A DNA stretch of 64,000 nt from positions 1 to 64,000 of the forward strand of contig NZ_PXZM01000011.1 in NCBI RefSeq assembly GCF_003013395.1. The letters run 5' to 3'. Numbering within the stretch: the stretch's first letter is position 1; the number at the start of each line of letters is the position of its first letter. The position numbers and the translations under genes are program-made. The notes beneath the pieces were generated by a model. That model was not told where the DNA came from. It was given only the letters and a program-made list of their open reading frames with translations, and searched no databases. Shown one piece after another: positions 1 to 8,637 of the stretch. The DNA is from Brevibacillus fortis. Its GTDB lineage: Bacteria; Bacillota; Bacilli; Brevibacillales; Brevibacillaceae.

Positions 1-47
1 ACCTGAAGGGGAGCATATCAAACGCAAAGGAGGGCTTTTGTTATGTT

Positions 48-1994
48 TCACAGTGTTGTTTGCACAGATTGTTTTTGCTTGCGGGCTTTGAAATACGACA
101 AGGAAAAAACGAGCCCCAGTAAAATAAAACCGGCGATATCCGTTTCGATTCCAGGGATGACCGCGAGCACGCCACCTGCAACTGCGAGGATACGTTCCAA
201 GACGTTTAGCTTGGACATCCAGAAGCCGATTAACCCTGCTCCCACGCCAATCATCCCAAGCGTTGAAGTCAGCATAACCCAAATCGATTCCAGCAAGGTG
301 GTATTAATCAGCAGCAAGGCTGGTGAGATGACGAAAATATAGGGAGCCATAAAAGCCGCGATTGATAGCCGCGTTGATTCTACGCCTGTCCGGATTGGTT
401 TTGATTTGGCAATGCCTGATGCGGCGAAGGCAGCAAGCGCAACTGGCGGCGTGATGTCTGCCACGATTCCGAAGTAGAACGTAAACATGTGTGCAGCGAT
501 ATCTGGTACACCCAATTGAATGAGCGCAGGGGCAGCGATGGTAGAAGTGATGATGTAGTTTGCCGTCGTAGGTGTTCCCATGCCCAAGATAAGCGATGCG
601 ATCATCGTGAAAAACAGCGTAAGGAAAAGCTGACCGCCAGCCAGATCAATCAAACCGTTTGCCAGCTTCAAGCCGATCCCGGTCAACGTAATCGTACCAA
701 CGATGATTCCGGCACACGCAGTTGCGGCCACGACTCCGAGAGCCATTCTGGCACCTGAGGCAAGTGCTTCTAAAATATCAGCAATAGACATGCGGGTTTC
801 TTTGCGGAAGGCTCCCACGATAATTGTGGAGACGATACCGATAATCGCGGAGCGTTCGGCTGATATGTTCATCATCAAGGCTGTAATAATGATCACGATG
901 GGGAGGAGCAAGTACATTTTTTTCAAAACTTCTTTTTTGTTCGGCAACTCTTCCTTGGAGAGTCCGCGCAATCCGAGTCGCTTTGCTTCGAAGTGCGTCA
1001 TAATCCAGATGCCCACGAAGAATAAAATCGCAGGAAGAATCGCTGATTTGGCAATTTCCAAGTAGGGAACACCGATGAACTCCGCCATTAAAAACGCAGC
1101 AGCCCCCATGACAGGCGGCATGATTTGTCCACCCGTAGAGGACGAGGCTTCCACCGCCGCGGCAAATTCGGAACGATAGCCGAGCCGTTTCATCATCGGG
1201 ATGGTAAAGGCGCCGGAAGTAACCACATTGGCAACAGAGCTGCCGCTAATCGTTCCTTGCAGGGCGCTGGAAAAAACGGCGACCTTCGCAGGACCGCCAA
1301 TTCGTCTGCCTGCAATGACCAGCGACAAATCGTTAAAATACTCGCCGACCCCTGTTTTTTCGAGAAACGCCCCAAACAGCACAAACAAAAAGATAAAGGT
1401 AGAGGAAACAGCGAGTGGTGTACCGAGAATACCCTCTAGTGTGTAGTAGCTGTGTCCGATAATCCGCTCGACATCACTGCCGCGATGCTCCAAAAATCCA
1501 GGCATGTAAGGTCCGAAGTAAGTGTATAAAAGAAAAATGGTGGCGATTAGAGCGATTGGGATTCCGACGACTCGTCGTGCAGCCTCCAGAACGAGCACGA
1601 TGGCAATGCCACCGACCACCATATCCATCGTCGTATAGTTACCTGTTCGGGTCACGAGTCCTTCATAGTCAATGACCCAATACAGTGATACGAAGACACC
1701 TAACAGTGCGAGAATCATGTTCAAGATTCCGATTTTGTTATTTTTACCTTTGGATGTCCCCGCATATAACAGATAGACAAGTGCCAGTCCGAAGGCTAAG
1801 TGGATCGGACGATGAATCTGGGGAGGCAGCGTGAAGAAAAGCGTGCTGGATAACTGGTACAGAGAGAAGAGAATAAGTAGACCAAAAGAGATCCACTTCA
1901 TGGGACCCGCGAGCTGGCGTGTGGCTGATTCTTTGTCGTATTGCGCGATCAGCTTATCCATCTCTTGCTGGTTCATATTCGTTGTTGTACTCAT
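48..1994 (-). CDS. TRAP transporter fused permease (4TM/12TM, TAXI type)
   Basis: This 648-aa, very hydrophobic protein is the membrane component of a tripartite (TRAP) transporter that imports a small organic acid or amino acid using an ion gradient. Its length fits the fused form in which the small and large membrane subunits are joined. The glycine/proline/serine-rich stretches around residues 250-300 (SGSSVANV, GGQIMPPVMGAAAF) and 470-500 (GMGTPTTANYII) are typical of the large TRAP subunit family. The ATG follows TAGGAGG and lies directly after the DUF1850 gene, so it is the last gene of a three-gene operon with the TAXI binding protein. The substrate cannot be read from sequence; the neighbouring GlnK/GlnL-like pair makes glutamate or glutamine a reasonable guess. 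Confidence 0.93.
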   Translation of the reverse strand: MSTTTNMNQQEMDKLIAQYDKESATRQLAGPMKWISFGLLILFSLYQLSSTLFFTLPPQIHRPIHLAFGLALVYLLYAGTSKGKNNKIGILNMILALLGVFVSLYWVIDYEGLVTRTGNYTTMDMVVGGIAIVLVLEAARRVVGIPIALIATIFLLYTYFGPYMPGFLEHRGSDVERIIGHSYYTLEGILGTPLAVSSTFIFLFVLFGAFLEKTGVGEYFNDLSLVIAGRRIGGPAKVAVFSSALQGTISGSSVANVVTSGAFTIPMMKRLGYRSEFAAAVEASSSTGGQIMPPVMGAAAFLMAEFIGVPYLEIAKSAILPAILFFVGIWIMTHFEAKRLGLRGLSKEELPNKKEVLKKMYLLLPIVIIITALMMNISAERSAIIGIVSTIIVGAFRKETRMSIADILEALASGARMALGVVAATACAGIIVGTITLTGIGLKLANGLIDLAGGQLFLTLFFTMIASLILGMGTPTTANYIITSTIAAPALIQLGVPDIAAHMFTFYFGIVADITPPVALAAFAASGIAKSKPIRTGVESTRLSIAAFMAPYIFVISPALLLINTTLLESIWVMLTSTLGMIGVGAGLIGFWMSKLNVLERILAVAGGVLAVIPGIETDIAGFILLGLVFSLSYFKARKQKQSVQTTL

Positions 1995-2528
1995 CTAGTA
2001 ACCTCCTAACTCGCTAAGAATGGATCGCTTTTCTGCCTGAATCGTGATGGCTTCTCCCGGCTTGTCGATCAAGCTCAACGGAATGTCCTGTCCAGCGAAA
2101 AGCAACGTATGATTAGCCCGTACTTGCCCGATAAATAGTCGTAGAGCAGGAAAAGAGCGCTGCATATTGCGAATGTGGAATCGTCCATCAGCCAGAACCA
2201 GCTCCTCTCCAGGAGCCAATTCATTTTCCATGCCGATACCGTAGTCGTGAAAGCTCATCTCCGACAAAATAATTTGACCGTTCACGATCCGGTATTGCTC
2301 CTCGATTGTTGAGCGATGAATGGAATGAGTCCAGCGGATACCAAACGTAGCTTCATCCTGGATGTTGGCACTCCAAACCACCTGATTCGACTGTGTATCT
2401 CGGATAACCAGAGCGGGAATCAGCGGAATAGAGATGCCTGCATACATGACAATGACGAGAAGAAAGAAGGAGAAAAGGCGGAACAACGTCCGCCCTCTTC
2501 CCTTTGTTACTGCCTTTGTAAAAACCAT
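1995..2528 (-). CDS. DUF1850 family protein of the TRAP operon
   Basis: This 177-aa protein has one N-terminal membrane segment (about residues 17-38) followed by an exported domain of DUF1850 type. The motif WTHSIHRSTIEEQY near residue 65 and the following YGIGMENE are the part I recognise. DUF1850 genes commonly accompany TAXI-type TRAP transporters, where their role is unknown. It sits between the binding-protein and permease genes with almost no spacing. The ATG used has only a weak ribosome site just after the upstream stop codon; a TTG about 14 codons later has a better one (GGGAAGAGGG), so the start is uncertain. Confidence 0.82.
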   Translation of the reverse strand: MVFTKAVTKGRGRTLFRLFSFFLLVIVMYAGISIPLIPALVIRDTQSNQVVWSANIQDEATFGIRWTHSIHRSTIEEQYRIVNGQIILSEMSFHDYGIGMENELAPGEELVLADGRFHIRNMQRSFPALRLFIGQVRANHTLLFAGQDIPLSLIDKPGEAITIQAEKRSILSELGGY

Positions 2529-2534
2529 TTGGCT

Positions 2535-3521
2535 TTACTTCACGCCTTTTTCGTCGAAGTACTTTTGCGCACCTGGGTGAACAGGGATGCTGACGCCGTT
2601 CTTCACGTTCTCCAGCTTGATTTCCTTGGCTTTGGCGTGACCGAGCTTGTCGCTGTTTTCAAAGATCGCCTTTGTTACTTTGTACACGAGATCTTCACTA
2701 AGATCGGAGCGAATCAAGAGCATCGATTTGACGGAGACGGTGGTTACTTCTTCCGGAACGGTTTGGTACGTATTGGCAGGGACTGTTGTTTTCACGTAGT
2801 AAGGGTATTTGGCGATGATCGCATCGATTTTGTCCGCGTCAATGGGAATAATTTTTACTCCAGTTGTCGCTGCCAGCTCCGTGATTGCAGCGGTAGGCGT
2901 TCCAGCAGTTTGGAAGGCAGCATCCAATTGACCATCCTGAATGGCTTTGGCTGAGTCAGCAAAGGAGAGGCGCTGGAGCTTGGTATCTTCAAAGGTCAAA
3001 CCATATGCTTCCAAAATTTGCTGAGCATTCACTTCTGTGCCGCTTCCGGGAGCGCCTACGGATACACGTTTATCTTTCAAATCGGCAACGCTTTTAATAT
3101 TGCTGTCAGCAGAGACGACGATTTGGATAGTCTCATCGTAGAGAGCGCCCAATGCTTGGAAGGCCTCAATTTTACCGTCCTGCTGGAACATGTTTGTTCC
3201 TTTTGCCGCATATTCGGCGATGTCGTTTTGTGTGAAGGCGATGTCCGCTTTTTTATCGCGAATGAGACGAATGTTTTCTGCAGAAGCACCAGTGGCTTGT
3301 GCAGTAGCGGTGATGCCAGCGTTTTTCGTAATATGGTCTGCCATGCCACCGCCGAGTGGGAAATAAGTGCCGCCTGTACCGCCTGTTGCGATAATTAATT
3401 GGGAGGGATCTGCGCTTCCTCCACCTGCACCTCCTTGTGCAGAGTTGTTGCCGCCACATGCCGTCATGAGCGACATGGATAGAAGCAGAGTGAGCGAAAG
3501 AAGAAAATGACGCTTGTTCAA
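2535..3521 (-). CDS. TAXI family TRAP transporter solute-binding lipoprotein
   Basis: This 328-aa protein is the extracellular receptor of the TRAP system. It starts with a lipoprotein signal peptide ending in the lipobox LMTAC (Cys near residue 21), then a low-complexity Gly/Ser/Asn linker, then the mature domain with the family hallmark ATGGTGGTYFPLGGG around residues 45-60. The TTG start is preceded by GGGGGAATT. It is the first gene of the operon and is divergent from the histidine kinase gene, with a shared 140-bp control region holding tandem CTAYAAAAA repeats. The bound ligand is not determinable by eye; TAXI proteins are linked in the literature to glutamate and C4-dicarboxylates. Confidence 0.93.
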   Translation of the reverse strand: MNKRHFLLSLTLLLSMSLMTACGGNNSAQGGAGGGSADPSQLIIATGGTGGTYFPLGGGMADHITKNAGITATAQATGASAENIRLIRDKKADIAFTQNDIAEYAAKGTNMFQQDGKIEAFQALGALYDETIQIVVSADSNIKSVADLKDKRVSVGAPGSGTEVNAQQILEAYGLTFEDTKLQRLSFADSAKAIQDGQLDAAFQTAGTPTAAITELAATTGVKIIPIDADKIDAIIAKYPYYVKTTVPANTYQTVPEEVTTVSVKSMLLIRSDLSEDLVYKVTKAIFENSDKLGHAKAKEIKLENVKNGVSIPVHPGAQKYFDEKGVK

Positions 3522-3584
3522 GACAATTCCCCCTAGTCAAAATGTTCTGTTTATACAGCTTTCTTCGGCATTGTAAGGGGAGGT

Positions 3585-3616
3585 CTATAAAAAACTACAA
3601 AAATCTATAGAAAAAT
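3585..3616. promoter_or_regulatory. Tandem 10-bp CTAYAAAAA repeats in the TRAP/GlnK-like divergent control region
   Basis: Three copies of CTATAAAAAA, CTACAAAAAT and CTATAGAAAAAT start at 3585, 3595 and 3605, exactly one helical turn apart, between the divergent TRAP and kinase genes. In B. subtilis the GlnL regulator binds direct repeats rich in TTTTGT; on the minus strand these copies read as similar T-rich direct repeats. That they are the regulator's binding site is inference. Confidence 0.5.
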
Positions 3617-3663
3617 ATAGTAAACTAAGAAATAATCGTTAACGTCTTTTTGATCAACTTCTT

Positions 3664-4971
3664 ATGAGGAAGTGCGGGCAACCTTTTATGAGAGAGACTA
3701 TTTCGATCCTGCTGCTTATGCTCATTGCTGTACCGATTGCTGGGGAGCTCAAGTTTCACCCGTTTCAAGATGATTTTCGCATCAGTTTTGGTACAACGGC
3801 TTTTTTCTTTTTTTTATTGTGGCTGCGTCCCTCTCTCCTGGCGGGGATATTAACCGGATTAATTGTTGTTCTATTTCGAATAGTCTTAGATTTCTTGTCT
3901 GGGGACGTTTTTTCGTTTCTGTCATCTTTTCAGATGCACTTCCCTGCATTTTGCTATTATGCAGCCTTTGCTTGTCTATTCTCGCTCTTTCGCGTTAATA
4001 CACTACATCATCGACCGCTTTGGGTGGGACTGTTGGGGACAATCGCAGAAATAGCAGCCAATTTGGTAGAGCTGTCCTTCCGTGCTGTGTCCTGGGAGGG
4101 AGTCTTTCAGCTGGAGGTCGTAGGGCCGATTGCAGTCATCGCCTTGATACGCAGTTTTTTTGTCCTTAGTTTTTTCAATATGATTCAGCTGCGTCAGGCG
4201 AAATGGATGGAAAAACAGCAGCGCAATCGAAACGAGCAAATGTTGATGCTCATCTCCAATTTGTACGAGGAATCTGTTCATCTAAAAAAGACATTGCATC
4301 AGGTTGAGGACATCACGCGCAACTGCTATGAGCTATACCGCGAGATGAACGAGGTGGAACGCGAGGATGGGACGAGCAAGCGATACGCGAAGCGTCTGTT
4401 GTCTCTTGCCGGACAAGTGCATGAAGTGAAAAAGGACAATCAACGTATATATGCAGGCCTCTCCAAGCTGATTTCTGACGAGAACGAACGAGACTATATG
4501 CCACTGGGCGAATTGATCGGCATCATTGTTCAGGCGCAACGAAAGTACGCGAGACTGTTGGAGAAGGACATTCAGTTTGAGACAAACGTGGAGGTGCCGT
4601 ATCTCGCTTGCCACATTTACACGACACTCTCACTCATCAACAATCTGGTCGGCAACAGTGTAGAAGCAATCCGTGATCGGGGGATGGTATCGATCGTTGC
4701 TTTGATTGACGAGAGTCGTGAATGGATTCATTTTGGTGTAACCGATGATGGGCCAGGCATTGCGGTGAAGGACAAGGAGCTCTTGTTCATGCCTGGGTTC
4801 ACTACCAAATACGACGTATCAGGCAAGCCTTCCACGGGGATTGGGCTATCATACGTAAAGGAAGTGACAGAAAGTCTCCAAGGAATGATTGATATATCCG
4901 AGGACTCGCGCGGACAAACGACACACTTTTGCATTCGCCTGCCAATCGCAACTCTGATTCAGAAAGGGTGA
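3664..4971 (+). CDS. Sensor histidine kinase, GlnK (YcbA)-like
   Basis: This 435-aa membrane kinase has about five to six hydrophobic segments in residues 10-178, a coiled linker, a phosphoacceptor region with HEVKKD (His near 253) and a C-terminal ATP-binding domain with N-box NNLVGNSVEAI and G-boxes DDGPGI and STGIGLSY. The short, non-canonical H-box and the 5TM input domain resemble B. subtilis GlnK, which with GlnL senses glutamine. It is followed after 4 nt by the response regulator gene. No good ribosome site precedes the ATG at 3664; an ATG at 3688 is an alternative start. It probably controls the divergent TRAP operon. Confidence 0.85.
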   Translation: MRKCGQPFMRETISILLLMLIAVPIAGELKFHPFQDDFRISFGTTAFFFFLLWLRPSLLAGILTGLIVVLFRIVLDFLSGDVFSFLSSFQMHFPAFCYYAAFACLFSLFRVNTLHHRPLWVGLLGTIAEIAANLVELSFRAVSWEGVFQLEVVGPIAVIALIRSFFVLSFFNMIQLRQAKWMEKQQRNRNEQMLMLISNLYEESVHLKKTLHQVEDITRNCYELYREMNEVEREDGTSKRYAKRLLSLAGQVHEVKKDNQRIYAGLSKLISDENERDYMPLGELIGIIVQAQRKYARLLEKDIQFETNVEVPYLACHIYTTLSLINNLVGNSVEAIRDRGMVSIVALIDESREWIHFGVTDDGPGIAVKDKELLFMPGFTTKYDVSGKPSTGIGLSYVKEVTESLQGMIDISEDSRGQTTHFCIRLPIATLIQKG

Positions 4972-4975
4972 CCTG

Positions 4976-5917
4976 ATGCGCTACTTCATCGTGGACGATG
5001 ATCCTGCGATTCGATTCATGCTCGGTCAAATGATTGAGGATGCTGATTTGGGAGAGGTATGTGGAGAAGCAGAGGATGGCTCACAAATTAACCACGATTT
5101 TTTAAAGTGGAAGCAAGTAGACATCTTGTTGATTGATCTTTTGATGCCCAATCGGGATGGCATTGAAACCGTGCGCCAACTGGGGCGGCGTTATACAGGC
5201 AAAATTGTCATGATCTCGCAAATCGAAACGAAGGAGATGATCGCTGAGGCGTATGCGACAGGGATCGAATACTACGTGACCAAACCGGTAAATCGACTGG
5301 AGGTCATCAGTGTTCTGCAAAAGGTACGGGAACGCATATTGCTCCAGCAATCCATCGAGGGTATTCAGCGGTCACTTTCCGTCTTGTCTGGCAGTATGAA
5401 CGTGACGGCAGCTCTTTCAAAAGACGCATCGTATCCTGAAAAAGGCATCTTGTCCTCCGCACGGTTTCTCTTAACCGAACTGGGGATGATTAGCGAAAAA
5501 GGCAGCAAAGATTTACTCGACATGATGGATTGGCTCTATCGCTGGGAGAAGGAAAGCGATGGGGAAGTGAATCTCCCACCTTTACGCGATATTTTTTTGG
5601 CGATTGCTGCCCGCAAGCTGGGAAAGGGAGTGACGGTCTTGATCCAAAAGGAAACGAAGGCCGCTGAGCAACGGGTTCGCAGAGCCATTTATCAGGCATT
5701 AACCCATTTGGCTTCCCTCGGGCTGACTGATTACAGTAATCCCAAATTTGAGAGCTACGCGACCACGTTCTTTGATTTTACCGAGGTGCGAAAACGCATG
5801 CTGGAGCTGGAGAATCAGATGGAAATGACAATCTCTTCTACTCGTATCAATACCAAAAAGTTTATTTTTGTGCTCTATATGGAGTCCAAAAGGCGAATTG
5901 GTGTATTTCAGGGCTGA
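4976..5917 (+). CDS. Response regulator, GlnL (YcbB)-like
   Basis: This 313-aa protein has an N-terminal receiver domain (acidic DDD at 7-9, phosphoacceptor Asp54 in LLIDLLMPNRDG, Lys in YYVTKPVNR) and a C-terminal helical domain of the YcbB type instead of a common OmpR or LuxR output. The length and architecture match B. subtilis GlnL, the partner of GlnK. The gene follows the kinase gene almost directly, with GGGTGACCTG before the ATG. Together they form a two-component system likely to activate the divergent TAXI-TRAP operon. Confidence 0.85.
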   Translation: MRYFIVDDDPAIRFMLGQMIEDADLGEVCGEAEDGSQINHDFLKWKQVDILLIDLLMPNRDGIETVRQLGRRYTGKIVMISQIETKEMIAEAYATGIEYYVTKPVNRLEVISVLQKVRERILLQQSIEGIQRSLSVLSGSMNVTAALSKDASYPEKGILSSARFLLTELGMISEKGSKDLLDMMDWLYRWEKESDGEVNLPPLRDIFLAIAARKLGKGVTVLIQKETKAAEQRVRRAIYQALTHLASLGLTDYSNPKFESYATTFFDFTEVRKRMLELENQMEMTISSTRINTKKFIFVLYMESKRRIGVFQG

Positions 5918-6039
5918 CTTTTGGAGTGGGCATCCAAATATGATAAGATGTTTCTATTGGTCATGAGCGAGGGCTACGATGTAAGCTGGTAAAAGCTTGG
6001 GAATGTCTCCGTTTACCATTTGTTTTGGGAGGGAAGTAA

Positions 6040-7095
6040 GTGAGCGAACTACGTAATCCATGGCAGCTACTTTACCGAGTCTATCGTCATGTGCAACCTG
6101 TTCTGGAGCGAGAGTTTGCGGCCTGGTACAAAAGAGCACAGGCGATTCCCAATCCCGAGCTGAGAAAACAGGCACAAGACAGCATGGATTCCAAAAAGTT
6201 TCACTGCCAAGGAGGATGTGTTTATGCAGCACAGGTCATCCCGCATGTAGAGACAATTGTCCCGCTGATTGTCGCCTACCAAACAATTAGTGACTACTTG
6301 GATAATCTGTGTGATCGCAGCACATCACAAGACCCGCAAGACTTCCGTCAGCTCCACGTGTCGATGCAGGATGCACTGACACCAGGCGCGCCCTTGCGAG
6401 ACTATTATTTGTACCGCGAGGATAAGGATGACGGCGGCTTTTTGGCTGGGCTGGTTCAAACCTGTCAACGGCATGTCGCACAATTGTCAGCCTATGAAAA
6501 AATCCAGGCAAAGGTACTCGAGTTTTCTTGTTTGTATAGCGATTTGCAGGTATACAAGCACATTGCTCCCCATTTGCGCGAGGATCACTTGTTGACGTGG
6601 TGGGATCAATACAAGGAACGCTATCACGATTTGCACTGGCAAGAATTTGCAGCTGTCACAGGTTCGACTATCGGGATATTCGCTCTTTTTTGCTTAGCGA
6701 CTGATCCAGATGTAAGGGAAGAGCAAATTCAAACGGTAAGTGAAGCTTACTTTCCGTGGCTGTGCGGATTACATATTTTATTAGACTATTTAATTGACCT
6801 GGAAGAAGATAAAATGGGTGGAGATTTAAACTTCGTGAGCTATTACGATTCAGAACGAATAGCGACTGAACGCTTGCAACTTTTCATAGAACAAGCAAAG
6901 GCAAGCGTTAAACGCTTGCCAAATCCTGCATTTCACCGTATGATCGTGGACGGGCTAGTCGCGTTTTATCTCGCGGATCGCAAGGTAAATCGGAGCCAGC
7001 CACACATTTATTCTATCGCTAGACAACTGCTGAAGCAGGCCAAGGGCTTGCCTTCTGTCCTGTTTTATGTGAACAGTTTACTTGTACGGCGATAA
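6040..7095 (+). CDS. ytpB: Tetraprenyl-beta-curcumene synthase-like terpene cyclase (YtpB family, DUF2600)
   Basis: This 351-aa protein matches the YtpB/DUF2600 family, whose B. subtilis member cyclises C35 heptaprenyl diphosphate to tetraprenyl-beta-curcumene during sesquarterpene synthesis in sporulating cells. The family-typical tract CQGGCVYA lies near residues 57-64, followed by YQTISDYLDNLCDR, an Asp-rich segment that would bind the metal-diphosphate, and a second acidic tract DYLIDLEEDKMGGD near 250. The GTG start is set by GGGAGGGAAGTAA just upstream. No prenyltransferase or second cyclase gene lies nearby. It appears to be a single-gene unit. Confidence 0.9.
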   Translation: MSELRNPWQLLYRVYRHVQPVLEREFAAWYKRAQAIPNPELRKQAQDSMDSKKFHCQGGCVYAAQVIPHVETIVPLIVAYQTISDYLDNLCDRSTSQDPQDFRQLHVSMQDALTPGAPLRDYYLYREDKDDGGFLAGLVQTCQRHVAQLSAYEKIQAKVLEFSCLYSDLQVYKHIAPHLREDHLLTWWDQYKERYHDLHWQEFAAVTGSTIGIFALFCLATDPDVREEQIQTVSEAYFPWLCGLHILLDYLIDLEEDKMGGDLNFVSYYDSERIATERLQLFIEQAKASVKRLPNPAFHRMIVDGLVAFYLADRKVNRSQPHIYSIARQLLKQAKGLPSVLFYVNSLLVRR

Positions 7096-7106
7096 CGGAG
7101 AAGAGG

Positions 7107-7280
7107 TTAGCGCATATGCTTGCGCTTGTACGAAAAGCCAAATCCCATCAACGAGAAGGCAACAACGATACAGCCAAGGATACCGAGGGGGCTTTTTTCC
7201 CCAATGGCAATGCCAACTCCGATGAGACAGGCGGTTACCAAAAATGCCAAAGCCAGTGTTACCAATTGATAACGATTCAT
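7107..7280 (-). CDS. Small two-helix membrane protein, YlaF-like (DUF5325)
   Basis: A 57-aa ORF with start ATG at 7280 and an excellent ribosome site (TAGGAGG, 10 nt before the ATG). The product begins MNRYQLVTLALAFLV and holds two hydrophobic segments (about residues 5-26 and 32-50) separated by the short polar turn GEKSPLG, ending in a basic YKRKHMR tail. Size and layout match B. subtilis YlaF-type (DUF5325) proteins of unknown function. It lies antisense between the terpene synthase and PilZ genes. A longer ORF in another frame over the same stretch gives no hydrophobic pattern and is not the gene. Confidence 0.75.
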   Translation of the reverse strand: MNRYQLVTLALAFLVTACLIGVGIAIGEKSPLGILGCIVVAFSLMGFGFSYKRKHMR

Positions 7281-7399
7281 CGGTCTGTAACCTCCTATCT
7301 GTCAATGTTCCCATTATACCTTATTTTCCGCGAAAAGCATCCAGGTAAAGATTTCGGAAATCCCGGTAATATATTTGTGCGAAGTGGTGGAGAACGCAG

Positions 7400-8020
7400 A
7401 TGGAAAGCATAATACAAATTAGAAAAGGGAATCGAGTGATAGAAGGTCATGTTACCTATGAAGAAGGGGACTTGATCGAAGCCGTATTTCCCGGCCCATT
7501 GGATGTCACTGTAGGGGACCAGATCCCTTGTCTATTGACGGCTGATTATGAAACGATCAATACGTTTGAAGCCGTAGTCGTGGCTAAGGACAAAAATCGC
7601 TTGTTTTTGTTCCACTCTCCAACAGCTACTGAGTTTCGGGAACAGCGCAGACGCTATCCCCGTTTTGACATGGAGGTTAAGGGCTGGATCCAGTATCCGA
7701 CGCAGGAGCCAGACTCATTTTTTTCTGTTTATAGTCAAATGGTGTACTTGGTAAATTTGAGCCTGGGAGGCTTGGCATTCCGCTCAGACAAACATATTCC
7801 TGCGGATCAGCAAATTGTCTTTTCCTTTGAATTGTATGGTCGCAATCGCCCGGATGGGGTAGTGAAAACTGACCTAGATATCATTCATGAACGAATAGAG
7901 GGCCCGAATTATTTTTACGGCTGCACAATCAAAGGAATCAATGCACGTCATTTTCACAATTTGCGAAAGTACATTTTGCATCGACAAATCGAGGAACGAA
8001 GACAAGTGAATATCGAGTAG
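7400..8020 (+). CDS. PilZ domain c-di-GMP-binding protein (YpfA/YcgR type)
   Basis: This 206-aa cytosolic protein has an N-terminal YcgR-like beta domain (residues 1-80) and a C-terminal PilZ domain. The c-di-GMP binding signature is complete: an Arg-rich switch RRRYPR at 83-88 and NLSLGG at 119-124. Proteins of this layout bind cyclic di-GMP and in bacilli usually act on the flagellar motor (YpfA/DgrA). The gene stands alone, so its target is not shown by context. The ATG at 7400 is preceded by GGTGGAGAACGC. Confidence 0.88.
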   Translation: MESIIQIRKGNRVIEGHVTYEEGDLIEAVFPGPLDVTVGDQIPCLLTADYETINTFEAVVVAKDKNRLFLFHSPTATEFREQRRRYPRFDMEVKGWIQYPTQEPDSFFSVYSQMVYLVNLSLGGLAFRSDKHIPADQQIVFSFELYGRNRPDGVVKTDLDIIHERIEGPNYFYGCTIKGINARHFHNLRKYILHRQIEERRQVNIE

Positions 8021-8091
8021 GTCTTTTCGTGAATTGGTTCAATGGGGACCAATTTTTTTTTGCTCTTTTTTGGTTAGTGGCTGTAGGGGAG

Positions 8092-8292
8092 GGAAGAAGC
8101 GGATTTCCAGTCTACGCTTGGCCTACGCCCTGCCGGGAGGCGGGGACTGTCCGCTGCGGAATGAATGTCGGGAGCGCTTCAAACGTTGAAGTTTCAAGGG
8201 AGTATTTCATAGGTGAAGCTGAAAACCCCCGCCATTCATTCCTTCGCTAAGTAGGGCTCCAGAGGCGCTTGGACTGGAAATCCGCTTCTTCC
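8092..8292. repeat. 201-bp inverted-repeat element with nested palindromes
   Basis: The ends 8092-8112 and 8272-8292 are a perfect 21-bp inverted repeat (begins GGAAGAAGCGGATTTCC). Inside it lies a second inverted pair, GGAATGAATG at 8158-8167 and CATTCATTCC at 8233-8242, and a central CTTCAA/TTGAAG palindrome near 8177-8191. No ORF is present. A partial copy of the left two-thirds occurs at about 19912-20045 (same order of GGATTTCCAGTCTACGCTT-like, GGACTGTCCGCT and GGGAGCGCTTCAAACG blocks). This is a dispersed MITE-like or structured-RNA element. No target-site duplication could be confirmed by eye. Confidence 0.8.
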
Positions 8293-8388
8293 TACGCGGC
8301 TTCAGTCAACCTTTGAAAAGGCATCAAAGAGGAAAAAAGGACAAAGAACAACGAAAAGACCTCTCTGATTAACTACACAAACGTTCTA

Positions 8389-8530
8389 AAAAAGCTGGAC
8401 GCCCACCTCAGCTGTGGAAGCACGGTGATATGTTTGGAAGGAGACCGCCCGAACGAAGAGAGGATATAGGCGACTGGAAAACATGTCACCGGGCTTCGGC
8501 CCCACCACAACTGCTGGAAGGCATCCAGAC
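8389..8530 (-). ncRNA. Candidate structured RNA: rod-like interrupted palindrome
   Basis: Three arms pair in register: 8395-8403 with 8520-8528, 8409-8417 with 8505-8513, and 8423-8434 with 8480-8491, closing on a smaller CGCC/GGCG stem (8446-8449 with 8469-8472). The result is a long rod with internal loops. On the minus strand two mismatched pairs become G-U wobbles and the closing helix runs straight into T6 (8388-8393), which resembles an intrinsic terminator, so minus-strand transcription is favoured. I recognise no known RNA family (the shape recalls 6S RNA, but no sequence match is claimed). It may instead be a second kind of mobile palindrome. Confidence 0.4.
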
Positions 8531-8637
8531 AGGTTTTTGCGCAACGAAAAAAGGAACATAAGCGTTAATTAGCGAAACTTTGTCTAAAATGCTGCCTGAT
8601 TCGTACTGAACAAATCGCGTAGGGAGGAAAACGTGGG

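Noticed and set aside
7078..7314. 78-aa minus-strand ORF over the YlaF-like gene
   Set aside because: It is in another frame, has no ribosome site and gives no hydrophobic pattern; the 57-aa ORF at 7107-7280 has both.
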